Made by a program: the position numbers and the translations under genes
Assembly (NCBI RefSeq): GCF_004116405.1
Contig: NZ_SDIC01000004.1
Location: 478,079-542,078, forward strand
DNA: 64,000 nt
Source: Halegenticoccus tardaugens
Lineage (GTDB): Archaea > Halobacteriota > Halobacteria > Halobacteriales > Haloferacaceae
Reading direction: 5' to 3'
The notes under the pieces: generated by a model
Told to the model about the DNA's origin: nothing
Seen by the model: only the letters and a program-made list of their open reading frames with translations
The model's database searches: none
Shown: piece by piece, positions 17,749 to 26,478 of the stretch
Layout: the number at the start of each line of letters is the position of its first letter
Numbering within the stretch: the stretch's first letter is position 1

Positions 17749-18171
17749 GTGGCGACGGCTTCGACGCAGGTGCTGGAGTTCGGACTGGGCGAGGAGTCGT
17801 ACTGCCTCGACATCGCCTACATCGACGAGATCGTCGACGCGGGCGAGCTGACTCGAATCCCCAACTCGCCGCCCCACGTCGAGGGCGTGATGGACCTCCG
17901 GGGCCGGACGACCTCGATCGTCGACCCGAAGCGCGTCTTCGGCATCGGATCGGAGGGGTCGCGGAATCGGATCATCGTCTTCGACCCGGAGGAGATGGGC
18001 GACGGGGGGGCGGTCGGCTGGGTCGTCGACGAGGTGTACCAGGTCGTCCGCGTGGCGACGGACGACGTCGACGAGGCGTCGATCTCGGACGACGAGTCCG
18101 TCAGGGGCGTCGTAAAGCGCGACGACCGGTTCGTCGTCTGGGTCGACCCGGTCGCCGGCGACGACGCCTGA
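17749..18171 (+). CDS. cheW: Chemotaxis coupling protein CheW
   Basis: 140 aa, single CheW SH3-like domain, with a GTG start. Hallmarks are EEYCLDIAYIDEIVDAGELTR-like (EESYCLDIAYIDEIVD), PPHVEGVMDLRGRTTSIVDPK and the terminal DDRFVVWVDP. It couples transducers to CheA. It is the first gene of a + strand unit continuing into a KaiC-like ATPase 3 bases later. Confidence 0.95.
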   Translation: MATASTQVLEFGLGEESYCLDIAYIDEIVDAGELTRIPNSPPHVEGVMDLRGRTTSIVDPKRVFGIGSEGSRNRIIVFDPEEMGDGGAVGWVVDEVYQVVRVATDDVDEASISDDESVRGVVKRDDRFVVWVDPVAGDDA

Positions 18172-18174
18172 CCC

Positions 18175-18906
18175 ATGCGCGTCTCCAGCGGCGTCGACGG
18201 GTTCGACGAACTCGTCGCGGGGGGGCTCCCCGAAGGGCGGCTGTACGTGTTGAGCGGGCCGCCGGGGAGCGGGAAGACGACGTTCTCCGCGCAGTTTCTC
18301 ACCGAGGGGGCGGTGCGCGGCGAGAACTGCCTCTACGTCAGCATGCACGAGACGAGGGCCGACATCCTCGAAGACATGTCCGGGTTCGACTTCGGCTTCG
18401 ACCGCGCGCTCAACACCGAGGGCGTCACCTACCTCGACGCGCTGTCGTCCGACGGCAAGCGATTCTTCGGGATGCCCGGGGAGCGACGGGACCACGCCGG
18501 GCTGGACAATCGCATCGTGAGCTTCGTCAACTCCCGCGGGATCGGCCGGGTCGTCATCGACTCGACGATGCTCCTCCGCTTTTTCGTCTCGGACGACGAC
18601 GACGCGCTCATCCGATTTCTCAGCGCGCTCAAGCGGACGGACGCCACGACGTTGCTCATCGCGGAGATGACCGACCCGAGCGCGTACGCGGACGAGCACT
18701 ACCTCGCCCACGGGGTCGTGTTCTTTCACAACTACCTCGACGACGGCGGCATGACGCGGGGGATCCAAGTCGTCAAGATGCGCGGGACGAGCATCGACGC
18801 CGACATCCGGGGAATCGAGTTCTCCGAGCGGGGCCTTCGGGTGCTCCCCGACGAGCCGGTCGGCGGGACGACCGACGGGACGGTCGACGGGGCGGCCGGT
18901 CGATAG
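18175..18906 (+). CDS. KaiC/RAD55-like RecA-superfamily ATPase linked to cheW
   Basis: 243 aa, single KaiC-type domain: SSGVDGFDELVAGGLPEG start signature, intact Walker A GPPGSGKT (28-35), Walker B-like GRVVIDS (124-130). The usual KaiC features (release of filament, circadian partners) cannot be inferred. The single-domain KaiC-like proteins of archaea often bind ATP as regulators; ArlH is one such. Position directly after cheW suggests a signalling role. One base upstream of the next ORF. Confidence 0.8.
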   Translation: MRVSSGVDGFDELVAGGLPEGRLYVLSGPPGSGKTTFSAQFLTEGAVRGENCLYVSMHETRADILEDMSGFDFGFDRALNTEGVTYLDALSSDGKRFFGMPGERRDHAGLDNRIVSFVNSRGIGRVVIDSTMLLRFFVSDDDDALIRFLSALKRTDATTLLIAEMTDPSAYADEHYLAHGVVFFHNYLDDGGMTRGIQVVKMRGTSIDADIRGIEFSERGLRVLPDEPVGGTTDGTVDGAAGR

Positions 18907-18907
18907 C

Positions 18908-19312
18908 ATGTACGACGCGGCGTTCGGCACCGAGTGGACGGCGCTCGATCGCACGGAGGCGATCGAACGCGCGTTCGCGCTCGGCGTCTCGGCGGCCTGC
19001 GGCGAGCCCGATCCCGACGAGTACGAGCGCGTGCTGGCGGCCGTCTCCACGGCCTACGAGCGAAGCATGGTCGAACTCGCCTTTCGGGAGGGTCGGGGGA
19101 AGGCCGCGGGCCTCCGCCGTCGATCGGCGGCTCCCGACGAGGTGTGGGCCGAACTCGTCGAACCGGCGGGGACCGCGGAGGGATCGAACGGGGAAGCCGA
19201 CCGCGGGAGCCGACGCGACCTCCCGCGCGCGCTGTCGCGGTTCGATCTGCTCGATCGACGCGGCGGCGGCATCGAGGCGACTCGGCTCCCGGACGTGCTG
19301 ACGCGGGACTGA
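18908..19312 (+). CDS. Small haloarchaeal protein of the cheW cluster, unknown
   Basis: 134 aa. The N-terminal 70 residues look helical (DRTEAIERAFALGVSAACGE and YERSMVELAFREGRGKAA). The remainder is low-complexity and charged up to a conserved-looking end (ALSRFDLLDRRGGGIEATRL). No recognised motif or signal. It is co-transcribed with cheW and the KaiC-like gene by spacing (1 base), so it may be a partner of that ATPase. Confidence 0.65.
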   Translation: MYDAAFGTEWTALDRTEAIERAFALGVSAACGEPDPDEYERVLAAVSTAYERSMVELAFREGRGKAAGLRRRSAAPDEVWAELVEPAGTAEGSNGEADRGSRRDLPRALSRFDLLDRRGGGIEATRLPDVLTRD

Positions 19313-19435
19313 TCGGGTCGGCGGAGGCGGACCGCCGCGTCGTTCCCGACCGCCCGCGTGCGCGGTCGCGTCGACCCCCGCCGACCGCCCGCCGGACGCA
19401 GCAGGGTTTAGTACGCCGGGGAGAGTAGGCCGCGC

Positions 19436-20071
19436 ATGGTCGACGACGCCGCGCCGATCCCGCTCGACGCCCTCCCCCGCGGGTCGAGCGTGCTCGTCTC
19501 CGGCCCGCCGATGACCGGCAAGTACGGGCTGATGCTCCGACTGCTGGCGCGGCGCTCCGAGCGGGCCATCGTGATCTCGACCGACGACCCGGCCGAGGCG
19601 ATCCGACGCGACTACGCGGCGGCGGCCGGCGACGGTCCGGCGTCGAACCTCGCCATCGTCGACTGCACGGCGTCCCGGCGGGCGGACGACGCGGACGACG
19701 CGGACGCGGTGAAACGCGTCTCCTCCCCAGAGAACCTCACGGGGATCGGCGTCAAGTTCACCGAACTCGCGGAGCGGTTTCTGACCGACCCGTCGATTCC
19801 GACCGGCGTCGGCTTCCACTCGCTCTCCCCGCTTCTCATGTACTGGGACGTCGCCCGCGTGTACAAGTTCGTCCGGGTGCTCGTCGGCCAGATCAGCCGT
19901 CCCGGGTGGACGGGCGTCGGCGTCGTCAACTCGGCGATGCACGACGAGCGGACGCTGCACACGCTCTACGATCCGTTCGACGCGATCGTCGACACGCGCG
20001 AGGTCGACGGGGAACGCGAGCTACGGCTGCGCGATCGGCGCTCCACGGCGATCGACTGGACTCCCTTCTGA
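19436..20071 (+). CDS. RecA/KaiC-like haloarchaeal protein with degenerate P-loop
   Basis: 211 aa. Begins with a KaiC-like core: RGSSVLVSGPPMTGKYGLML at about 15-34. The P-loop GPPMTGKY has Tyr where a Walker A has Ser/Thr. The later strand ASNLAIVDC and a C-terminal WTGVGVVNSAMHDERTLH region match RecA-fold strands without a clear catalytic Asp. I think it belongs to a haloarchaea-specific family (DUF7504-like) of predicted signalling ATPases. It is 123 bp from the preceding gene and co-directional. Confidence 0.65.
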   Translation: MVDDAAPIPLDALPRGSSVLVSGPPMTGKYGLMLRLLARRSERAIVISTDDPAEAIRRDYAAAAGDGPASNLAIVDCTASRRADDADDADAVKRVSSPENLTGIGVKFTELAERFLTDPSIPTGVGFHSLSPLLMYWDVARVYKFVRVLVGQISRPGWTGVGVVNSAMHDERTLHTLYDPFDAIVDTREVDGERELRLRDRRSTAIDWTPF

Positions 20072-20107
20072 CCGCCGCCTTCCGTCGTCGTCGCCCCCGA
20101 AAGCGGC

Positions 20108-20776
20108 TCACCCGCCGCCGACGACCGCGTAGCAGTTGCCGCTGGAGACGAACGCGTCGACCACGGCGAGGTCGCTCGCGTCGAGGTCGGCCCGGAACTC
20201 CTCGGGGTCGTAGATGTGGTAGTATCGCGGAACCGTTTCGCCGCCGGGGAGCGTCCAATCGACCGTCGTGTCGAACCCCCTCTCCCGGTCGAACCGGTCG
20301 TGCGCGGTGCTCCAGGCGCTGACCAGCCCGCGACCGGCCGGCGACAGGACGCGGCCGAGTTCGTCGAGGCTCGCCACCCGCGCGGCCCGCGGCCGCAGGT
20401 GGTGCAGCGTCGCGACGTACACCGCGAGGTCGAACGCGTCCGTCGCGAAGGGGAGGCGAGCGGCGTCGCCGTGGACGAGGTCGAGCGGGAACCCCCGCGC
20501 TTCGGCGCGGTCGCGCGCCTCTCGCAGGAGTCCCCGACTCGCGTCGAGCCCCACGACCCGGTCCGCGTGCCCCGAGAGCGCCTCGGCGTGGCGGCCGTTG
20601 CCGCAGCCGACGTCGAGCGCGCGCGCCCCGCGCCGCCCCGAGAGGAACTCCTCGATCTCGGGCCAGGCGTACTCCCGCGTCGCGGAGAAGTGCGCGGCGA
20701 TCCGGTCGTAGGCCGACCGCGGGTCGGGGGCGCGGTCGACGCCGGCGTCCCGATCCGAGTCGGCGTCGCGGTCCAT
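20108..20776 (-). CDS. Class I SAM methyltransferase, Trm9-like
   Basis: 222 aa. The N-terminal motif YDRIAAHFSATREYAWPEIE is the signature of Trm9/ABH8-type tRNA wobble-uridine methyltransferases. It is followed by motif I LDVGCGNGRHAEAL, VVGLDASRGLL and the post-motif VATLHHL. It may methylate the wobble carboxymethyl group of tRNA, but an undefined small-molecule role is possible. The acidic N-terminus before residue 20 is haloarchaeal filler. The start chosen is the ATG at 20776. It has an independent promoter-sized gap to pilC. Confidence 0.78.
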   Translation of the reverse strand: MDRDADSDRDAGVDRAPDPRSAYDRIAAHFSATREYAWPEIEEFLSGRRGARALDVGCGNGRHAEALSGHADRVVGLDASRGLLREARDRAEARGFPLDLVHGDAARLPFATDAFDLAVYVATLHHLRPRAARVASLDELGRVLSPAGRGLVSAWSTAHDRFDRERGFDTTVDWTLPGGETVPRYYHIYDPEEFRADLDASDLAVVDAFVSSGNCYAVVGGG

Positions 20777-20814
20777 GCGATCCGATGGGTCGGGGGCGAT
20801 AAATCCCTCCCGAC

Positions 20815-22962
20815 TCAGAGGAGCGCGAACGCGACCGTCGCGACACACAGGAGCGCCGTCGCGTGCTTCGCGCCGTCGGCGACGCGTCCCTCGCCGAGCT
20901 GTCCCGCGACGAATCCGGAGCAGACGGCCTGCACGACGGTGACGTGGAAGAACACGAGCGAGTACGCCCCGGTGTCGGCGTCGGCCACGCCGCCGACCGG
21001 CGACCCGACCGCCGCCCCCGCGCCCTCCCCGGCCGACGCCTGCGCCGCCTCCACCGCGGGGACGAACGCGACCGTGAGCGCCGCGACGACGGCGAGAAAG
21101 ACCAGAAAGGCGAGGTAGATGACGACAAGGTAGGTGACCATCTCCCCCCGCCGCGCGGTCCGCAGGCGTCGGTTCGTCTGCGCCTCGTCGGCCGCGATCC
21201 GAAGGACCGGCGCGATGTCGCCGCTCGCCCGCATCGCGTTCGCGACGAGCGTCACCGCCCGCGACACCGCCCGCGAACCGATCCGGCGGTCCATCCGACG
21301 CAGCGCGGTTTCGACGTCCGCGCCCCAGGCGACGTCCCGTCGCGCCCGCACGACCTCCGGCGTCAACGCCCCCAGTTCGCTCCGCGACACCCGTTCGACG
21401 CTTTCGACGACGGAGAGTCCCGCCTCGTTGACGCCGGCCAGGCGGCCGAGAAAGTCCGGCACCGCCGCCTCGATCGCGCGGACCCGACGCTTCTCGAGTT
21501 CGTAGACGAGCGCGAACGCGCCGAGGGCGAACGCCGCGGCCCCCACCGCGGGCCCGTCGAACGCGGCGATCGCGGCGCCCAAAGAGGCCGACTCGGGGGG
21601 ATCGACGCGAAGGATCGTCCAGAGGACACCCAGCGGGACGGTGCCGGCGAACGTCGCGACGGGGCGACGGCGGACCGATCCGAGGGGATCCGAAAGCCAC
21701 CGTCGGATCGGTCGCGTTCGATCGTACGCCGCCAGCCGGCGTCGGTTCGCCCGATCGCGGTCCGATTCGTCGGCTCCGTCTCCGTCGGTCCCGACGGTCC
21801 GGTCGCCGACTTCGAAGCTGCGTCCGCCGTCGGCGACCGCCACGGATCGCACCGAGCCGTTCCAGTCGCCGTCGCCGACGTCGCCACCGACGTCCTCGGC
21901 TTCGCCGCCCGCCCCCTCGGATCCGCCGAGCGGGCCGGTCACGCTGTCGACGTAGACGACGAAACCCGCGGTGGCGAGCGGAAGGGCGGCGTAGACGACG
22001 AATCGGAGGAACGAGAGCGTATCGGAGAGCACGAGCCCGATGACCGCGAGGACGGTGACGAGAAACAGCGGACCGGCGACGAGAGCGGTCACGTACACCT
22101 CGGCGAGCACGGAGAGGAGTTCGAGGTACTGCTCCTGTCGCGCCTCCGCCTCCTCCGCGTACCGGTCGTACCGCGCGCGGAGAAACGACGAGAGGCTTCG
22201 ACCGCTGCCGAGGACGCTGGCGAGGTTCTCCGCGAACTCCGCCAGCTCGTCGCTCGGCGTCCGCCGGGCCATCCGGCTCAGCGCGGTCGGCGCGTCCGTT
22301 CCGAGCGCGTTCATCTCGCGGACGGCGACGGCGAACTCCTCTGCGGCCTCGCCGTACGCCCGACGGTTCGCCGCGAGCGTCGAAAGCACCCGCGGGAGCG
22401 TCGTCCCGCTTCGCGACAGCGCGTAGACGAACGCGACCGTCCGGGGCAGCGTCGACTCGATCCGACCGGCGCGCGCGGCCGTCCGCTGGTCGAGGAGCGC
22501 CCAGTGCGCCCAGTAGCACCCGACGGCGAGCCCGCCCCCGACCGTCGCGCTCGAACACAGGAGCAGGACGAACAGCTCGCCGGCCGCGAGATCGGGAATC
22601 CGGGCGACGCCGGCGACGAACCCGAGCGCCTCCGGCAGCGCCCGGCGGATCGACTCCTCGCTCACCGCCAGCGTTCGGAGGCCCCACGCCGCGAGATACG
22701 CCCCGAAGAGGCTTCCCGCGAGCCCGAACAGGCCGCTGAAGAGGAGCGCCCGGGCGGCGTACAGCCGGTGGGTGGTCCCCACGTGCGCGGCGCGCAGGCG
22801 TCCTCGCTGGCGGTTCGTCCGCGATCCGCCCGCGGCGACGTACTCGCCGAAGGCCGCGAGCGCGACCCGCGACGCGGCGAGGCGAACCCTCGGAACGTAC
22901 CGGTCGCAGATCGCGAGCATGACGAGGCCGACCGCGAACGCGAGCGGGAGCCACCGGAGCAT
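20815..22962 (-). CDS. Type IV pilus platform membrane protein (PilC/TadC-like)
   Basis: 715 aa with two T2SSF domains. The first domain is at about residues 155-320 (RTVAFVYALSRSGTTLPRVL) and the second at about 510-680 (PDFLGRLAGVNEAGLSVVES). Each is followed by groups of transmembrane helices. A hydrophilic acidic linker (about 335-400) lies between the halves. It is the membrane platform for the adjacent PilB-type ATPase. The start ATG overlaps the ATPase stop (TGATG), so the two are translationally coupled. It is a paralogue of ArlJ 10 kb away, for a second type IV filament system. Confidence 0.9.
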   Translation of the reverse strand: MLRWLPLAFAVGLVMLAICDRYVPRVRLAASRVALAAFGEYVAAGGSRTNRQRGRLRAAHVGTTHRLYAARALLFSGLFGLAGSLFGAYLAAWGLRTLAVSEESIRRALPEALGFVAGVARIPDLAAGELFVLLLCSSATVGGGLAVGCYWAHWALLDQRTAARAGRIESTLPRTVAFVYALSRSGTTLPRVLSTLAANRRAYGEAAEEFAVAVREMNALGTDAPTALSRMARRTPSDELAEFAENLASVLGSGRSLSSFLRARYDRYAEEAEARQEQYLELLSVLAEVYVTALVAGPLFLVTVLAVIGLVLSDTLSFLRFVVYAALPLATAGFVVYVDSVTGPLGGSEGAGGEAEDVGGDVGDGDWNGSVRSVAVADGGRSFEVGDRTVGTDGDGADESDRDRANRRRLAAYDRTRPIRRWLSDPLGSVRRRPVATFAGTVPLGVLWTILRVDPPESASLGAAIAAFDGPAVGAAAFALGAFALVYELEKRRVRAIEAAVPDFLGRLAGVNEAGLSVVESVERVSRSELGALTPEVVRARRDVAWGADVETALRRMDRRIGSRAVSRAVTLVANAMRASGDIAPVLRIAADEAQTNRRLRTARRGEMVTYLVVIYLAFLVFLAVVAALTVAFVPAVEAAQASAGEGAGAAVGSPVGGVADADTGAYSLVFFHVTVVQAVCSGFVAGQLGEGRVADGAKHATALLCVATVAFALL

Positions 22963-24656
22963 CAGCGGTCCTCGGCCGGGCTCGCTCCGGCCGCGTCCGG
23001 TTCGGTCACGTCGACGTCCCACGCGCCCCCGTCCGCGTTCGAGCCGCGTTCGAGCCGCGCCATCGCCCGCTCGGGACGGGCGTAGTACTCGCCGACGAGC
23101 GCCGTGAACCGGCGGTAGTCGACGGCGTCGCGGTCGCACAGGAGTTCGATGAATCGCTCTCGGGTTCGTAGTTCGCGGAGCAGTTCCGAGCGGCTCCACC
23201 CGCGCTCGGTCGCGATCTCGTCGAGCACGCCGCTGTCCCCGCGGTCGAACGCGTCGGCTTCGGGATCCCACGCGAACGACGAGGTGTAGTCGAGTTCGCC
23301 CGTCCGCCCGTCGACGTCGCCGATCTCGCCGACGACGTTCGTCCGCCTGACGCGCTCGCCCCCGATCCGGACGAGCGTCTGGACGGCCAGCAGATCGAGC
23401 GACCGGACCATCGCCCGGGGGACGGCGATCGGCTCGTTTTCGAGCCGGTTGACCACCGTCTCGACGCTGTCGGCGTGCATCGTCGAGAACGTCGTGTGGC
23501 CGGTGTTCATCGCCTGAAACAGCGTCACCGCCTCCTTCCCGCGGACCTCGCCGACGATGATGTACTCGGGGCGGTGCCGGAGCGCCGACCGCAGGAGGTC
23601 GTACATGTCGATGTCCTCGTCCGCCGAGAGCCGTTCGCGCGTGACGTTCGAGAGCCAGTTGTCGTGATAGAGCGACAGCTCGCGGGTGTCCTCGATGGTG
23701 AGCACCTTCGCCCGAGGCGGGACGAACATCGACACCGCGTTCATCGACGTCGTCTTTCCGGAGGCCGTCCCTCCGGCGAAGATGAGCGACTTGTTGTGCT
23801 CGATGCAGAGCCAAAAGTACGCCATCATCTCCGCGCTGAACGTGCCGTGCTCGACGAGGTCGACCGGCGTGAGCGGTTCGTCCGCGTACCGCCGGATCGT
23901 AAACGCCGATCCCCGCGGCGTGACCTCCTCGCCGAGCACGAGTTCCGCCCGCGACCCGTCCGGCAGCGTCGTCTCGACGATGGGATCGCCCACGCTGATG
24001 TGCCGGCCGGAACGCTGGGCGAGGCGGACGACGTAGCCGTCGAGTTCCCCCCGATCGAACGCCACGTTCGTCTCCACGTCGGCGTACTCGTCGTGGTAGA
24101 CGAAGAGCGGGAGGCCGTACCCGTCGCAGGAGATGTCCTCGACGTGCGGGTCGTAAAAGAGCGCGTCGGCCTTTCCGTACCCGCGGAAGTCGCGGTCGAG
24201 GTAGTACAGAAGAGAGAGGACGGTCGTCGCCCCGATCCGCACGCCGTACTGTTCGAGGAGCGCTTCGAGCTCTTCGGCGAGCGCCGTCTCCCCGATTCGA
24301 TCGCCGTCGTCGGTTCGGTGGAGAAGCGGCTCGCGGATGTCCGACCGGACCCGCGCCAGCAGATCGGCCTCGAACGGGTCGAGGTCGGGTTCGACGACGC
24401 GGTAGGCGTGTTCGCTCGCCGCCGGATCGTACGTGATGACGACGTACGCGTAGGGCGCGTTCACCCAGTAGCGATCCGTCTCCTCGTGTCCGTCCGGCGG
24501 CCGGAACGTCGAGAGCGGTCCGTCCGCACCCGGCCGATACGGTCGGGCCTCCACCGTCGATCCCCGGAGCATCTCGACCGCGCGCGCGAGCCGCCGCCGC
24601 GCGCCCGCGACCGACCTCCGCTTTTTTCCCCCTACGTTCCCTACCATGTTTCTCAA
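22962..24656 (-). CDS. Type IV pilus assembly ATPase (PilB/VirB11-like)
   Basis: 564 aa, secretion NTPase family. Walker A GGTASGKT (295-302), Asp box TIEDTRELSL, Walker B PEYIIVGEVRGKE, His box TGHTTFSTMHADSVE. The N-terminal domain (to about 140) precedes a conserved sequence FRGYGKADALFYDPHVEDIS. It energises pilin extrusion together with PilC. The start may be ATG 24647 rather than 24656; the short basic N-terminus (KKRRS) follows either way. No pilin or peptidase gene lies next to it. Confidence 0.93.
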   Translation of the reverse strand: MRNMVGNVGGKKRRSVAGARRRLARAVEMLRGSTVEARPYRPGADGPLSTFRPPDGHEETDRYWVNAPYAYVVITYDPAASEHAYRVVEPDLDPFEADLLARVRSDIREPLLHRTDDGDRIGETALAEELEALLEQYGVRIGATTVLSLLYYLDRDFRGYGKADALFYDPHVEDISCDGYGLPLFVYHDEYADVETNVAFDRGELDGYVVRLAQRSGRHISVGDPIVETTLPDGSRAELVLGEEVTPRGSAFTIRRYADEPLTPVDLVEHGTFSAEMMAYFWLCIEHNKSLIFAGGTASGKTTSMNAVSMFVPPRAKVLTIEDTRELSLYHDNWLSNVTRERLSADEDIDMYDLLRSALRHRPEYIIVGEVRGKEAVTLFQAMNTGHTTFSTMHADSVETVVNRLENEPIAVPRAMVRSLDLLAVQTLVRIGGERVRRTNVVGEIGDVDGRTGELDYTSSFAWDPEADAFDRGDSGVLDEIATERGWSRSELLRELRTRERFIELLCDRDAVDYRRFTALVGEYYARPERAMARLERGSNADGGAWDVDVTEPDAAGASPAEDR

Positions 24657-24898
24657 CGTTCGGATTTCGAACCTGTTTCTCCTCTGGCGTCTTAAAACCG
24701 ATCCACACCTGACAACGCAGGTGAGCGGTCGGAAGCGGGGAGTCGACGGGACGCCGAACGCACCCGGATAAAATCATCCGATACCATTCACGTCTTTCGC
24801 GAACCGTCCGTCGCCGCGACCGCTCGAAAAACGAACAGACTGAGGGCCTCTCAGGGCGTTACGTTCATACGCGGTCGCACCCAACGAGGGCACACGTA

Positions 24899-25372
24899 AT
24901 GAGGCGCGACTACTTCGCACTGGACGTCGAAAACATCGACTGGATCGACGACGGCGGCGATCCCCGGAAACCGCTGGTTCGGATCGATTTCCACGGCCCC
25001 CCCGAACTGCTCCGCGACCGTCTCTCGAAGGACGACGACGAACTCCTCGACGCCGCGGAGACGGACGTCGCGTTCCGTCTTCAGGGGTCGATCGATCGGT
25101 CGGACGCGACGGGCGTCGTCGCGGTGACGAACCGCATCACCGGCGACTTCGTGCTTGAACTGAACGAGGACGCCGAGGACGTGCTGCGATTCATCCGCGC
25201 GGCGCGCGAGCACGGACGGGCCTCCGGGGAGCGAGACGGCCGCTACCGCGTCGAGATCAGCATCGAAGGCGAACCGCTCGTGAGCTACGAGAAGAGCACG
25301 TTCCTCGTCTACGACGCCGGGGGGAGCCTGCTTCGGAGCAAGAGCCTCATCCCCTCCGGGGTCGAACTGTAG
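24899..25372 (+). CDS. Conserved haloarchaeal protein (DUF5793-like)
   Basis: 157 aa soluble acidic protein, beginning MRRDYFALDVENIDWIDDGG and ending SKSLIPSGVEL. The fold appears alpha/beta with no catalytic motif that I recognise. The central part (VVAVTNRITGDFVLELNEDA) is strongly patterned, and I believe the family is DUF5793, widespread in Halobacteria and of unknown function. Single gene between the pilus unit and the UDG-like gene. Confidence 0.7.
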   Translation: MRRDYFALDVENIDWIDDGGDPRKPLVRIDFHGPPELLRDRLSKDDDELLDAAETDVAFRLQGSIDRSDATGVVAVTNRITGDFVLELNEDAEDVLRFIRAAREHGRASGERDGRYRVEISIEGEPLVSYEKSTFLVYDAGGSLLRSKSLIPSGVEL

Positions 25373-25479
25373 TCGCCGCGTCCTCCTCCGCTCTCTTCCG
25401 GCCTCGCGTCCGTCTTTTGCCGTTCGCCGCCCGCGACGAATCACACCAGCTTTAACGCCCGCGCGCCCTACGGGAGGGC

Positions 25480-26106
25480 GTGAAGAACGTCACCGACCGC
25501 ACGAGCAACCCGTTCGGGATGCGGCCGCCGTGTGACCGGTTCGTTCCGGGATACGGCGACGCGAACGCCGACTTTCACGTCGTCGGCGATCACCCCGGCG
25601 TCCACGGCGGCGCGGACACCGGCGTCCCGTTCACGAACGCGGCCGGAGAGCGCCTGCAGGAGGCGCTCCGGGAGGCCGGGCTCCTCGACGCCGCCGGCGC
25701 GTCGCCGGCGGTGAACCGAACGTTCCTCTCGTACCTCCACATGTGCGTCGTCGACGGCGAGCCGACCGCGGACGAGTACGGCGACATGGAGCGCTTTTTC
25801 GACGCCGAACTCCGGGCCATCGCCGCGCACGTCCTCCTCCCGGTCGGCGCTCGGGCGACGAAGCACGTCTTCGAGAACTACACCGCGCTGACGTGGACGG
25901 CGGACCTCGACATGGCCGACCTGCACGCGACAGAGCACCTCGGCAGCGGGTGGCTCGTCGTTCCGATCCTCGATCCCGCCGAGTGGTCCGGCGACGACGA
26001 CGACCGACTCGTCGCGGGCCTGCGGACGCTCCAGTCGACGGACTTCCGCCGCGAGGTCGACCTCGGCCGGTTCATCGCGGGCGACGACCCCTACTACGTT
26101 CGGTGA
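25480..26106 (+). CDS. Uracil-DNA glycosylase superfamily protein (haloarchaeal type)
   Basis: 208 aa, GTG start. VVGDHPGVHGGADTGVPFTN (about 34-53) resembles the motif 1 region of family 4/5 UDGs (GEAPGxxE..GxPFVG). MCVVDGE and LPVGARATKHVF fit later conserved strands. The four Cys that bind an Fe-S cluster in family 4 are not present, and the canonical HPS-like motif 2 is replaced by PILDPAEW. Activity on uracil is therefore unproven. It may be a DNA repair or nucleobase-binding protein. Confidence 0.72.
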   Translation: MKNVTDRTSNPFGMRPPCDRFVPGYGDANADFHVVGDHPGVHGGADTGVPFTNAAGERLQEALREAGLLDAAGASPAVNRTFLSYLHMCVVDGEPTADEYGDMERFFDAELRAIAAHVLLPVGARATKHVFENYTALTWTADLDMADLHATEHLGSGWLVVPILDPAEWSGDDDDRLVAGLRTLQSTDFRREVDLGRFIAGDDPYYVR

Positions 26107-26478
26107 AACTACCCGGAGATCATCGTTTCACCGCCGATCCCTGTGCAACCGTCCAGTAACAACCGTTAACGATTGTATGATTTGACGTTATTTGTCGAAT
26201 ATCGACGGAATTGATTCGAAATTAGGTAAAAATGCGCGGGAGGGTGGTTGGTATTGGCGCTAACAAAGGGCTTTTTACAGTATCCGTCAAAGAAGAAACC
26301 GGCGCGCGTGGTACGTCGGTCGCAGGCAGACCGTCAGCGCGCCGGGCATCTGCGGGACTGGTGCTCCCCGCAGTGGCTTGGTCAGTCACGGGCCCGCGGG
26401 GCTTTCGCGGGCCCGATCATCCCTTCTCCGAGCGGCGACCCCGCCGCACGATCGGATTCGATCCAGCCTCGAGACGTG
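26107..26478. other. 372-bp gene-free region: AT-rich leader then GC-rich hairpins
   Basis: Between the UDG-like gene (+) and the end of the acyl-CoA synthetase (-) no credible coding frame is visible. The first part (about 26150-26245) is AT-rich and could hold a + promoter (GTTATTTGTCGAATATCG). The second part contains three perfect-stem hairpins, described as a candidate RNA. The last 60 bases before the synthetase stop show nothing distinctive. Confidence 0.7.
26245..26416. ncRNA. candidate structured non-coding RNA (three hairpins)
   Basis: Three strong hairpins lie close together. Hairpin 1 is a 9-bp stem CCGGCGCGC (26299-26307) with GCGCGCCGG (26337-26345), enclosing an inner 5-bp stem (26317-26321 with 26329-26333). 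Hairpin 2 is CTGCGGG (26350-26356) with CCCGCAG (26367-26373). Hairpin 3 is GGGCCCGCG (26390-26398) with CGCGGGCCC (26406-26414), loop GGGCTTT. An AT-rich segment upstream favours the + strand, but the strand is not settled. I do not recognise RNase P, SRP or box RNA motifs. It could instead be the 3' end structure of the synthetase transcript. Confidence 0.35.

Noticed and set aside
20815..24777. A 3.9-kb open frame on the - strand.
   Set aside because: It joins the true PilC-like protein (to 22962) to an out-of-frame, Arg/Pro-rich upstream part that overlaps the PilB gene; a consequence of GC-rich DNA lacking stops.
26299..26414. The three hairpins as ends of an insertion sequence or a TnpB-associated RNA.
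   Set aside because: No transposase or TnpB frame lies nearby, no target-site duplication is seen, and flanking genes are intact.
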